NCBI RefSeq assembly: GCF_000003815.2 | Contig: NC_049987.1 | Span: 12,895,434 to 12,959,433, forward strand | DNA length: 64,000 nucleotides | Direction: 5' to 3' | DNA from: Branchiostoma floridae | Lineage: Eukaryota; Chordata; Leptocardii; Amphioxiformes; Branchiostomatidae | In this document: piece after piece, positions 38,301 to 50,500 of the stretch | How the letters are laid out: every line of letters starts with the position of its first letter | How positions within the stretch are numbered: the stretch's first letter is position 1 | The notes under the pieces: model-generated | The model's database searches: none | Told to the model about the DNA's origin: nothing | The model's input: the letters and a program-made list of their open reading frames with translations, nothing else | Program-made: the position numbers and the translations under genes

Positions 38301-39097
38301 CTCGTGGATCATGGCGAATGTATTGTGCATATCTACGTACTCTGTGTAGAAGCTAGTAACATTGATATTAACAGTACCTGTCACAACAACGACAGGGTAA
38401 CATTTGTTCTATATGCAGAGAGCTGTACCAATATGAAACTCTAGTCTTTTACTACATAGCTGAATTCTACCGTAAATAGGCCAAGCAATGTAGGCTACAA
38501 GAAGAAGACGTTCGTTCAAAGAAGCCATGTTACCTGGTTACAAGTGCATCTCCTCACCTGTCCAAGGCATCAACGTTGAACGTCAGTGCCGTGAGAGAGA
38601 CGGACGCAACGGAAGATCCTCCAGGTCTTCGGAGGAGAAAAGGTGTTCACTGACTTACTGAGTGTTTGTTCGGACGTCCAGCGAACTTGGCCAGGGAACG
38701 ACCGTTTATAGTTAGGTAAGGAGGGTGGCTACGGATGGGGGAGTGCTGACAGGATCAGACTGGAGCTAAAGACGTGCACCAAATTGTGGCAGACTAAACT
38801 AGGAAATGGGATCACGAGTTTAAAGACTCAGTAATTACAAACCTAAGTAGGCGAAGATATCTAATTTGCGTAAATAGCTTACTTAGGCCTCACCAATTGC
38901 ATTTCTTGTTTTCAGTACCAACTACACTCAACCGTATCTCTTCGTCCTGTTTACTCATAACAATCAACTTATACTATAAAGTTATGACACATGACTGTAA
39001 AAGACAGCGCTGGTAGCGCAAGAGGTAACGTTTAGCACAACATCAACAATTTATGGAAAGTCGGGGTAGTGTGCCGAGAACCGTGCCCCATCAGGGT

Positions 39098-39280
39098 TAC
39101 TCTCCAAGCAGAGGTTAGGCTCCGCCTTTTTTTCAGTCGTTTTTATCGGCATTTCTATTTTGTATTGTATCTTGCTTAGGTTTTGACACAGCAAGATACA
39201 ATACAAAAAAGAAAGCCCGATAAAAACGACTAAAACGTTTAAAAAAAAACAGTCGGAGCCTAACCTCTGCTTGGAGAGTA
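39098..39280. mobile_element. Foldback MITE, TACTCTCCAAGCAGAGG ends
   Basis: It begins TACTCTCCAAGCAGAGGTTA and ends with its reverse complement; the arms also pair internally (CGTTTTTATCGG / CCGATAAAAACG). ATCAGGGT flanks both sides (39090-39097 and about 39281-39288), an 8-9-bp target duplication. This is the best-preserved copy of the family in this window. Confidence 0.85.
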
Positions 39281-39739
39281 ATCAGGGTGACTTATGGGGA
39301 ATCGCGGCACCGAGGTTGAACCGTCAACACGACTGGCAAAACAACCCCTCTCGACTTGAAGGGTTAGGGTTAACCCTATCAAAAACGACTTGCGTGTTCA
39401 GAGGTCCAGAGAAAAAGGATTTGATCAGATATGTATGTGGAAATCTAGAACCCTTTTTGTGAGACAGTAAGTCAGAAGGAACCCAGAATATCCCTGCGGT
39501 TTATTTACCCACCACACCTGTGTGTGCTCACACCGATAACCTGATAGTTGGACTGAACATTACGGATACAGAAGACACAGGAGACACCCTCATGCCGCTC
39601 ACATCGTGCTGGGGTTAGCTTACCGTGTTTTGGCAACACCTGATCGGAACTAATACAACCGGTGGGGTACAACACACGCGTTTTATCGGTGGTCTTCATT
39701 ACTTCAAATGCGCAGTTAATTCTCCCAGTAGTTTATCTT

Positions 39740-39917
39740 TATTCTCCAACTTCAGTCCAAGCGGAGGTTGGATAGCATGGTCTCTTCTGTCCTCTCCGCA
39801 AAATGGCTAGAGGTTGGGTCGCGGAGAAAGTAGTGGTCGGGATTTTTGAGGAAGGGAGCCAGTTTTAAAAATCCCGACCATTTCTATCTCCGCGACCCAA
39901 CCTGTGCTTGGAGAATA
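39740..39917. mobile_element. Foldback MITE, TATTCTCCAA ends, 9-bp target duplication
   Basis: This 178-bp element starts TATTCTCCAA and ends CTTGGAGAATA. The inner arms are GGTTGGGTCGCGGAGA-type and ATCCCGACCA-type sequence, so the middle differs from the 39098 family while the ends and duplication length are alike. Flanks GTTTATCTT (39731-39739) and GTTTGTCTT (39918-39926) agree at 8 of 9 bases. Confidence 0.75.
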
Positions 39918-41071
39918 GTTTGTCTTTTCAGTTGGTTGTAACCATTGTAAGATATAAGTTATGACAACCCCCTACCAACTTCTTTACAACTTGACTGCAC
40001 TTTCAAGCCATTCAAAGGAGCCTACAATTGGATGAAATCTTTAAGTCTTTTTATATGATATATAACGTTATATCAAAACCAGGAAAAGTCGACATCCCAA
40101 TTTTTAGCAAAATGTTCGGTGGTGAAGATAGCATATGATATTTTATGTTTATGCTGTATAAATGAAATTCAAATATGAGAGCACATTCATAGAATAACTT
40201 ATGGTAAGGTTACGGGGCGGACAACAGCTGTTTATTCAGCTTTCCAACAAGTGGTTAAACCATTAAAACAGGTGCTGACAGCTTTACACGTTACTATCAA
40301 CATACGTGAACATTAATCACAACAGTAAGGTCAAACTGAGACAGGTGTGGCGATGGAATGAAGTAAGGTCGAGATTTGTTTTAGCCATTTGTCAAAATAC
40401 TCATCTCTATCTGCAAAACAGAATTGCGCATGCATGTATATTTGAGACATATTCCTCAGTTTTTGTGCCACTAACTCTTTACAATTTGTCTACGAAAACA
40501 CCCCAAGCTTTATCAAGCCTCAAGCGAGCTTTTTGGCCGACGTTTCGTCGGAAAATTTTCTCCTCAGTCGTGCGCAGTGTTCCATTTTCCAGCTGCGCTT
40601 TTCAAACTTCCCTCCCTCTGACACCCCAGTCACTACTGTCATGATCTGTCCATGTTTTCTGTCAACTTTTCACACAATGCGCGGGAAATGACCAATTAGC
40701 AGCCGTTCCCAACACAAGGCTGCCGAACTGATTAAAGAAAACTCCAGGAGTGATGACAAAATATTCTCTATTCAAACACTCGGTGGGTCCAGTCGGTACT
40801 CAGACTGTGGGGGATGTTGTTGGAAAGTAACACATGTTACCGGCTACAGTGTGGACATATTGGAGTTCGTAGTTTGTTTGTTTTCTTCTCTATGGCGTGT
40901 TGGATTTCTGAAAACGTGACTGATCACTCAGTCGCCTTTACTTCCTGATCATATATGAGTTGTCATCGCGACTACAATATTTTTAGTTTCTGTGAATTTC
41001 CTGTTTTATTCACTGATAGTGAGAGTAATTGGCGAAGGTATGGTGTACTGTAACTCTAGTGCTGCATTTAC

Positions 41072-41175
41072 TAGCCTGGTATCCAACGCTATTAAGTCTG
41101 CCGAGATTCTTCGTCCGTTTAAGAAAATAGGACAAAGAAACTCGGCAGCTATAATAGGGGTGGATATCACGGCTA
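41072..41175. mobile_element. Foldback MITE, TAGCCTGGTATCCA end
   Basis: The left end TAGCCTGGTATCCA and right end TGGATATCACGGCTA pair imperfectly. The inner arms CTGCCGAGATTCTTCGTCC and GGACAAAGAAACTCGGCAG pair well. Its family is shared with 22781 and 34078. The flanks are only weakly similar. Confidence 0.65.
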
Positions 41176-41398
41176 GCATACATATCAATGTATGTGTCAG
41201 CATATATCCTATTTCATCTGTTGCAGCAATGAAGTACACGTATACTGACTGCCAATGAACTTCGGACAGCAAAAATCAGTACGAAAATGACATGGACATG
41301 TGACAAATGTGTATACGTAAGACACTGTTGAGGTGAGACATTTGTTTCTACACATTTCAAAAGTCTGAGACAGTTGTATGCTAAACTTCAATCATCAG

Positions 41399-41404
41399 TT
41401 TATT
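41399..41404 (-). terminator. Candidate poly(A) signal AATAAA
   Basis: AATAAA on the minus strand, about 195 bp past the stop codon of the PDZ-like gene. Position and orientation fit a polyadenylation signal. A transcript read would be needed to confirm its use. Confidence 0.5.
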
Positions 41405-41598
41405 TCTGCTAGCACAAAATAGAGTGACCTGACCATAAGGTACATTACATACATGCCATAAAATGATAAATAGCATGTAATGTACTAAGGTATGGACAAC
41501 GTGTACAAGGTTTGTTCTCAAATTTCTATAATTGCGTCAGTATTTATAGTGATTCTTGATGGTAGAAAAGCATCTTCCAAGCACTTTGTGCTTCTAGT

Positions 41599-44500
41599 TC
41601 ATACCCCTGATACACATGATTTCAACTGCTCGCAACAGGAACCAACTGCCTCACGACACCGCTGGATGACTCGCTTCATCTTACGCTTAACCAGAACCTT
41701 AATACCTAGAGGGTGACTCTGTCCCTGACTGTCATTCTCCTGTGCTACCCTGTGCTGCTCACTATAAACAAGGGTCTGTAACACAGACTGGGGGAAGTCC
41801 AGTGGTTGAATCCTCAGCCTGACTGACTCTGCTGATCTAGCAATGATGGTGTACAAATCAGCTGTTGTGATGTCATGTACTGGTAGGAAGTTCACAGCGA
41901 CCAGGCGCCCCACCGGCAGGGATGCGTCACTGTCGGCAGCTTGACAGACCACATGGATTCTGCGCATGGACTGCTCGGTGCTACCACTGAAGGATCTCTC
42001 TGAGATCTCTGTTGGCATGAGAGAAACCCCAAACTGCCCAAGGGTGTTCCTATACAGGACGAAGTCCTTACACCTGGCAGGTTTGGGTGGTGGGGTAGGA
42101 GTGGTTCCTGTGGTCTCTGCTGTGTCGCTCTGCAGCCGGGTGCAAGGTGGTTTCTGTGGGGCTGCAATAACAGTAACCACACTGTCTGCTGAGCTGATGG
42201 AGCTCGTCTCTCCTGAGCTGATGGAGCTCGTCTCTCCTGAGCTGATGGAGCTCGTCTCTCCTGAGCTGAAGGAGCTCGTCTCTGCTGTCATCTGCTCCCA
42301 TTGGTCCACAATCTCTCCAACATGATCCGGGAGTCTGGAGGAAAAGAGAAGTATACCTAACTTCCCTGAGTTCTATAATACACACTCATCATAGAAAAGT
42401 TTTGTGTTAAAGAAAACTTCCTTGCCAAAAGGAAAGTCTATGTTTTTTATTGTAAGTTTTAACTTTATTGTATTGTATTGTAATGCATGTAATTGTGAAT
42501 AAGGAGTGCTTCATCCCCAGAGGAAAAAAATCTTTTAAAGAGATTATCATAACTGTGGCAAAAAGGCTTGTCAGATTACTAGCATGAACACTAAAATGAT
42601 ATAACCACATCTGTACCTGATCCGGACTTTGTCCACATCTGGTAGTGAGTGGAGGTGTGTGGCATGTTGTGCCTGGTTGGCCAGAGCCTCGAATCTCTGT
42701 ACCAGTGTGCTCACGCTAGCTGATCTGTAGAGGACAGACAAACAAAAGATAGTTAGAAGTCCCGCAATTCATGTCCAGTCATTTGTGAAGACTTGACACA
42801 TGCATGGAGTCAACTTTTCTCATCGCTGGTCATGGGTCTCAAGGTCACGGGGTCTCAAGGTCATGGGTCTCAAGGTCATGGCAACGTCATCCTTGCTGCA
42901 CGTTTGTTCTGCTCACAGCAGACAAGATAAAGATCATTTTTATACAGTGACAGAGTACTACTGCAATAGTCTCCATATTAATAATGTGTCAACCACAGTA
43001 TAGAAGGATATGCAGTTTTGCAGATTGAAAAGTAGATTGTAGTTGGGAGTAGTGCAAGAACAGTGGTAGCTCAAAAGGCTATCATAATAGTTCTTACTCG
43101 CTAACTGATGTTGTCACTGCATCACCTCCCTGACTCAGCCGAGCAGGTAAGGCAACATGCTGTAACAAATTAGAGGAAACAAAACATAATAGAGTAAATG
43201 AAAGAGGGATAAAGCAAAGGTAGATACATGAAATAATATGAAAATTATGACAGTTGAGGAGCATCTCTTGGTTGAGTTCAGCCACCTTCGCTGAATTCTA
43301 TTGATGACGTCCTTGTATGAAGGTTCGAATATGGATACAAGAGCAAGTAAGAATAAGGAAAGATGGTAAAATCTTAATGTGAACGTCTTCAGTAGTCTTT
43401 GGATAAGATTCAAACACGGTCCAGTTTACAGACCAATATTTTATGCTTTTTCACGATTGATGATCTGTCAGTACAATGTACCAATACGAGCGATCGCGCT
43501 GACGTCACGGTTACGTCACGTGACGTCATGGTAGGCAAAAAGCTGCTGGTGGGCGAGGAGGGCGGGCTGAACCCTCCTCGCCCACCAGTTGCGCGCGGGA
43601 AACGCAAACATGCCGACCAGTTGTTGTGCGCTGAATTGTACTAACCGGAAGGATAAAGGCAGTAGAAAGAAGTTTTTTAGAATCCCTGCGGAACCAGGAC
43701 GAAGGGCTGCATGGCTTAGAGCCTTAAAAAGGTCAGATTTTGAGCAGGGAAAGAAAAACCCGACCGCGGCGTGGACACCACGAGGCCACGAGAGAGTGTG
43801 CAGCGACCATTTCATCTCAGGTTTGTGATCTATATGTTTTATATTTTGTTGTTGTCCCCCTTGCATAAATACATTTTTCGTGATGTAATAGTGTACTTTT
43901 TCGTTACACATCNNNNNNNNNNNNNNNNNNNNNNNNNNNNNNNNNNNNNNNNNNNNNNNNNNNNNNNNNNNNNNNNNNNNNNNNNNNNNNNNNNNNNNNN
44001 NNNNNNNNNNNNNNNNNNNNNNNNNNNNNNNNNNNNNNNNNNNNNNNNNNNNNNNNNNNNNNNNNNNNNNNNNNNNNNNNNNNNNNNNNNNNNNNNNNNN
44101 NNNNNNNNNNNNNNNNNNNNNNNNNNNNNNNNNNNNNNNNNNNNNNNNNNNNNNNNNNNNNNNNNNNNNNNNNNNNNNNNNNNNNNNNNNNNNNNNNNNN
44201 NNNNNNNNNNNNNNNNNNNNNNNNNNNNNNNNNNNNNNNNNNNNNNNNNNNNNNNNNNNNNNNNNNNNNNNNNNNNNNNNNNNNNNNNNNNNNNNNNNNN
44301 NNNNNNNNNNNNNNNNNNNNNNNNNNNNNNNNNNNNNNNNNNNNNNNNNNNNNNNNNNNNNNNNNNNNNNNNNNNNNNNNNNNNNNNNNNNNNNNNNNNN
44401 NNNNNNNNNCCTAACCACAAGACCAATTGCCACCTCATTTTAAAATCATGTTTATAATACTGACAAGTTCTTTGCTTCTTGCATTGCAGGGAACCCTTCT

Positions 44501-47500
44501 AAAGACCCTGCAGATCCAGATTACGTCCCAAGCTTGTTTAACCTCCCAACCTCAGCAAGTTGCAATCGTTCAAGAAACCCAGTTGCCAAGAAAGATCGGT
44601 AGGTAACATTGGGGTTTTCAATGTTTCTTTATTGAAATTTGATTTACTGCTCATGCTGTTCATGCAGGCAGGCTGTTCATGCCTGTGTGAAACATTGCTA
44701 TACTCTACCTCCTTGCCTGAGAAGATGACCATGAAAGTTTTACCAAGGATTCAGTTAAATCTCACAAAGATCCTGTAAGTTACTCATGTTAGAGTTTACA
44801 CCTAGTCAAATGTTTTATATTTCATAACATTCACAGCAGTAATCACTAAATGCTATGCTAACAGAATGTATGTAGGAAACAAAGCATGCAACTTTGATTT
44901 ACAACTTACAACATGCTTCATTGTTTGCAGGTATATGCGTGCAGCAAAAAGGCTGCGGGTGTCATCAGAGAATGAAGCCCCACCTACATCACTAAATGGT
45001 AAGGGCATTACAGAGGGAATAAGAAAAGTGTCTAATGGATACAATCAGTAATCCTAAACATATAAATTCTTGATCAACAGTTTAATCTATCATTCTTGCT
45101 CAACAAGTAAATCTATCACTTGTCACTTATTCAACATGAATCACATACCATACACACAAGACTACTTGCTACAAAGTTTATCCGCTTGGTTTTCGGAGTG
45201 GGGATATAGATGTGAATCAAGTAGAGAAGCATGCAACCTGCATGAGTAAAATATTGAAACAACAATACATACATATGAATCAGAGTTTAGAACATTCAGT
45301 TCAGTTCAGATATATGACACTCATTATCACATAGCACTTTCATTGAACTTCGGATTTGCTTTATTTCAGATGAAGAAATGATCGCTGACCCTCCTCCTGA
45401 AAGTGTAGAGACTCTGAGAGACCCCCTTCCTGAAAGTGTAGAGACTCTGAGAGAACAGCTCACAAAAGTACAAGAGGAGAAATGTAAGTTGGAACAGTTT
45501 TGCGAGTCCCTTCAAAGTGAAGCTGACAACCTTAGGGAAGAACGTGATCACCTTCAAGAACAAATCAAGAAATCATCAACATCAGCCTCCAATCTCACAG
45601 ATGCAAAATGCAAGCTCTTCACTGGAATACCTACTGTTGCACTGTTTATGTTTGTGTTTAGACTTGTTAGTGATTTCATTGCTCCTCTAAAGTCCATGTG
45701 TCAGCAGGATCAAATACTCATGACTCTCATGAAGTTGAGACTAGGCCTCAAAAATGCTGATCTAGCTTTGAGATTTAGTGTTTCTGCCTCCACAGTTTCA
45801 AAAGTCATAAACCGTTGTATTCCAATCTTAGCTGTCCGACTAAAGTTCCTGATTCATTGGCCGTCCAAGGAAACCGTAAAGCGCAATCTTCCCAAAAAAT
45901 TTCGGAAAAAAAAAATACTCAAACTGTAGAGTCATCATTGATTGCTCAGAGATTTTCACTGAGAGGCCATACAATTTAAAGACCCGAGCAAAGACCTGGA
46001 GTAACTACAAACACCATCATACGTTCAAATTTCTGGTAGGTATTACACCTTATGGAGCAGTGTCATTTCTGTCCAGTTCCTGGGGTGGAAGAATTTCTGA
46101 TAAAGACATTACGCTAAAAAGTCGTTTCTATAACAAAGTGGAATATGGTGATATGATTATGGCAGATCGGGGATTCACCATTTCTGAGGAACTTGCCCTG
46201 AAAGGAGCAACACTAGTTATGCCACCATTTACCACAGGAAGGAAACAACTCCCGGGGCGTATCGTCCAAGATGCCAGACAGATATCAACTCTAAGAATTC
46301 ATGTAGAACGTGCAATTGAAAGAATCAAGAACTTCCAAATTCTCAGCCAAATCTGTCCATTAACATTTGCCCCTCTACTCAGTGACAGTGTTGTTATCTG
46401 TGCGGCTCTTACAAACTTACTTCCAAAGCTAATCAAGTAATTTTTAATGGCAATGTTGTCTGCACGAGCTGGCCTTTTCTGTATATCAAAATACTGAGAT
46501 TGAAGGTAAAATGTTAAAGGGACACAAAACAAATTTTTGGGAAGCCCACTACAATATAATAAGTATACCACAAAGTACAATTCTTACTTGTTTTACATTA
46601 GTTTTTTAAAACATGACATAAAACTGTAAAATGCCTTCTATTGTTATACTAGTATTTTTAGTATTTCAAACTGTCCAGTAGGATTTAGCATTGACAACTG
46701 GGACAGAACCAATGGCCCCTTGGTTTTCTCTTGATGCCAGCACATTTGTAATGGAACCATTCTGACTCACATTCATTGTTATCACACTTTACCATCCTAC
46801 CATATGCTGGTTTCTGACAAGAACAGTAACGTTTGTTTGGGTCATCATCTTCCTGGAAAGTCACATCTACTCCAGAGTCTCCACACTGTAACTTGTGGGT
46901 CAGTATCTCAGGGATAAGACTGGACTTTACAAACTGGACACATGTAGACAACATTACATTTAACAGTGACTGGTCCCTTGGAACATTTACTACAACCATG
47001 CCTGCATTAGTCCACACTACAAAATCACATGTTGAGACACCGGTAACCAGCATATGTGTCTGGACTTGGGTGTAATATCTGTGCCCTGTCTTTAGCTTAC
47101 AATCCTTATCTAAACAGTAGTTGGCATCTGATAGACACAGATCTGCAGCAGGATAGATGTCCCTGTACTTGTATGGGCACTTGATCTCAATCACAGTTCT
47201 TCCATGGCATGAACACTGTCTCATCCCATCAGGAGATGCACCTATATATACAACAGTAATGTTCAAATTAGTGGCAAAGTTTCTGATATTTCAAACATGA
47301 ACATAATGTACTTACTTTTGATACTTGCCAAATGCTGCAAATGGCACATATTCACTTGGTACGAATACAGTGCAATTGTTAAAACAAGTACATGTATTTC
47401 ATTGTTACATCAACAAAATCATAAGTCAATTAGACATTGTGTAGTTGGTACTCAATTACATGTACTATACTTCATAAGTTTGAAGTAAGAGTCAAAATTA

Positions 47501-50500
47501 GCTATACCTATGAAGGGAAAATCCTTGTAGAGAATGAGCCCCACTTCCTCCAATTTCACATCCTTGCAGATGCACAAGGAAGCTTCCAGGTACTGTTGCC
47601 TTGCCTTCTCCTCCTGTTTCATCCCCCATTGTATAGCTGGAACCTGAAAGTGAAATTCCCTATTTAGAATTTCTGACATAGAAAGCACAAATGAATTACA
47701 TCTCTAATATGACACTATCTCGCATTGACTGAACATTTAGACTGTCACACTTTGCAGAAATATTTAGACTCCTGGTATTGTTTAAATCCAAATAAAGATC
47801 AGAGCTACACTTGCTCTGGGATTATTATGGTACATGTTCCAATATACAGGGTAATGTTGTCTCTTTGTGTGCCTTAATTACCTACGAAAAATGGCTTCCT
47901 GCAAGTGTACACTGTACTAGTTTTCAGTTAACTCACTTGGCTCAAATCCTTGCAGTCATATTGCATGACCTTCCGTACTGCAGTGGTGGGGTTTGATGCA
48001 TGAAGGACATCATGCATGGATGTAGAAGTCACACGACCCTTGCGTTGCTGACGCCATAAAGCAGACTTGGACTGCCCCACTGTAGCTTTGTTGAGGTTTG
48101 TGATTTGCTCGGGGTTGCACCGAACATCCTCAAGGATGCTGTCTACACTAACACTAGTAACAGGGACTTTGGCTGGATGACAAGACCTGTATACCACAGG
48201 GGGAAGCGTCTCTGTGTTGACATCTGACTCATCTTCTGATGCTGTGTCTGTGTCCTCCTCCTCTTTAATGACAGCACTGGCAGTGGGACACAGCTTCCTC
48301 AGTTGTGAGAAAGCAGAAGCGGCCTCTTCTTCACTGAGTGGTGGCACATCACACTGCGGCTTCCGGCGCGCCTTCTTGATCTGGACTCCATGTTTAGGGT
48401 GCGAAAAGTCCATGTCCTCAGCCCTTTGTGGATCAACCTGAAAGAAATAATCCACAAAATGAATTATCAATAATATATGTGAGAAAAAGCATTATACAGN
48501 NNNNNNNNNNNNNNNNNNNNNNNNNNNNNNNNNNNNNNNNNNNNNNNNNNNNNNNNNNNNNNNNNNNNNNNNNNNNNNNNNNNNNNNNNNNNNNNNNNNC
48601 GTTGGGAGTGGACTAAAGCACAACAAGGCTGGACTCCAGGCTAGGAACATCTACTATATTGCTGTAAATCTATAGTGTAGTGCTATATATTGTGAATTGG
48701 ATACATGTAAATGCCACATGATTTTGTAGAAGCAAAGAAATCCATTCATTAATGTAAGTTATAACAGTCTACTTAGGCAAAAAAATTGTAGACATTGAAA
48801 AAAATTCTACTCAATTATAATGCCCAAATATGAACAGACCTTATCTTTGTAATATTTGTTCCACACGGCCTTTCTGCTGGTGCATGACGTCCGTTTTTCC
48901 TGAAGAGACCTGGAGGCCTCCACTGCGAACAGCAGTGCAGCCACATGGCTGCAGACCTCTCCCAATCTACATTGAAATATAACAAAAAATGAGTATACAT
49001 TATAGGTACTATAGTCAGGAGCAATTTTAGAGTTAATGGTAAAAGGAACGGATAAGTTGGCCAGCTTCACAGTACAATGAAAGATTTGCCTTATCTTCTC
49101 ATTATGGAAGTCTCTGTGATATTTGAATATTTCTACTATATACACATTTCTTTTAGCATTATCTACATCTACATGATGATATGTGTTAGTATACTCACTC
49201 TCAGGAACTGTTGATAACTCCAAATTACCTAGAAAACGAAACACATCAACAAGTAAAACCTGCAACAAGAACATCAACAAGAAGAAATGCATTTGCAACA
49301 GGTACAAATACAACTGGAAACCATCAAGCACAAGAACATGAACCAAGGAAAAAAATTAAGACAGTTATCTTGCCACATACAAACTGCATGGTCGCTCCTC
49401 CCTGGAAATATACGGAGGAACATTTACAGGTGAGTACTAGTTTGACTTTCATTATTTCTAAAACTGTTTCTTGCCATGGACCTCATCTGACGAGAACACT
49501 GTTAGATAAAAATGTGACTTTTTGGATATGATGGTCAATGCAGTTATATTACCTACCCTGCCATACAAGTGCAGTGAGCTGCCATGACATAACCCTCTTT
49601 TTTGGTCAAACACACCCATGGGTTGTGAGGAGTCTCTGTTACTCTCTGTCCTGAAACACAAATGTAACAGAAAAAAAAGATAATACAGTAAATATAAAAA
49701 CGTATCTGACAGTTAAATACTAATCACGCATCTCATTCTTCATCTTCAAGAGTTCTCACTACAGGTACATGTAAGTAGAAATATTGTTCCAATGCACTCC
49801 AACACCCACCTGGCACAACCTTGGCCTTAAGGAAGCAGACCTTCACATTTTTTCCAATAGGGTGGTACCTGCACTCCCTCACATGGCCACTTATAAAGAG
49901 ATTGTACGCCTCCAGGGATTTATAGGCTTTCATGGCTTCTCCGTTAAACGGACCTGGAGCCTCGATTAGGTAGGTGTAGATGCACCCATAGTCCGTATCT
50001 GGCCAGCGGCTCAAATCATCCTTCCAACCTGTATAACATACAAATGATAATAAACATAACGTTACGTAGCCAGAATTTCTAGAGATTAGCAACAAACACA
50101 TTTACACGTACTCATGTTTTTGTAACCTTTATCTGACACAAAAATCTACCTTATCAAAATCTAGAAACACATGTACACATGATCCTCACCTGTCAGACTG
50201 TATGGGTCAGGTAGGCGTACACCGTCACCAGTCACCGCCGAACCAGTCACTTCCGGGTTTGAACTATCGCCGGCGTCTTCGACACTTACCATTAATTTCT
50301 CAAAATACCTGGTTCGGTCATTAGGCTCCAAAGAGCTAATGTAGCTGTTTGAAGAACTCATATTGATTAAACGTATTAATTAAACCACATTAGGAACAGA
50401 AATATAACAGCCCGGAACGGATGACAGAAAGCCCGTACGGCGGGAAAATCAAAACAACCGGAAACACATGACGGAAGTCAAGAGGGCAAGGGTCGTTTTC

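Larger units (their letters stand above)
29632..41398. other. Intergenic region with foldback elements, no gene seen
   Basis: Between the METTL24-like start and the 3' end of the next minus-strand gene I see no exon with recognisable protein or matching splice phases. The first few hundred bases (29632 to about 30100) should hold the METTL24-like promoter and 5' UTR. Mobile foldbacks are listed at 32983, 34078, 39098, 39740 and 41072, with a partial one at 35263. A G12 run lies at 33574-33585. Confidence 0.6.

Noticed and set aside
42189-42285. Possible CRISPR-like regular repeat
   Set aside because: The units are adjacent with no spacers, they lie in a coding exon, and the genome is animal.
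41966-42325. 119-codon plus-strand open frame with MELVSPEL repeats
   Set aside because: It is the antisense of the 24-bp coding repeat in the PDZ-like gene; the minus-strand frame has consensus splicing and continuity.
43516-44457. Long open frames across 43516-44457 on both strands
   Set aside because: Most of their length is N; the only real coding part is the THAP exon on the plus strand.
46441-46684. Possible additional gene between the two transposon genes
   Set aside because: The 244-bp interval is AT-rich and holds only 3' untranslated sequence of the two convergent genes.
48807-49346. 179-codon minus-strand open frame
   Set aside because: Only 48840-48966 is a coding exon (end of the SWIM finger); the upstream part is intron with Leu/Phe-rich chance sequence.
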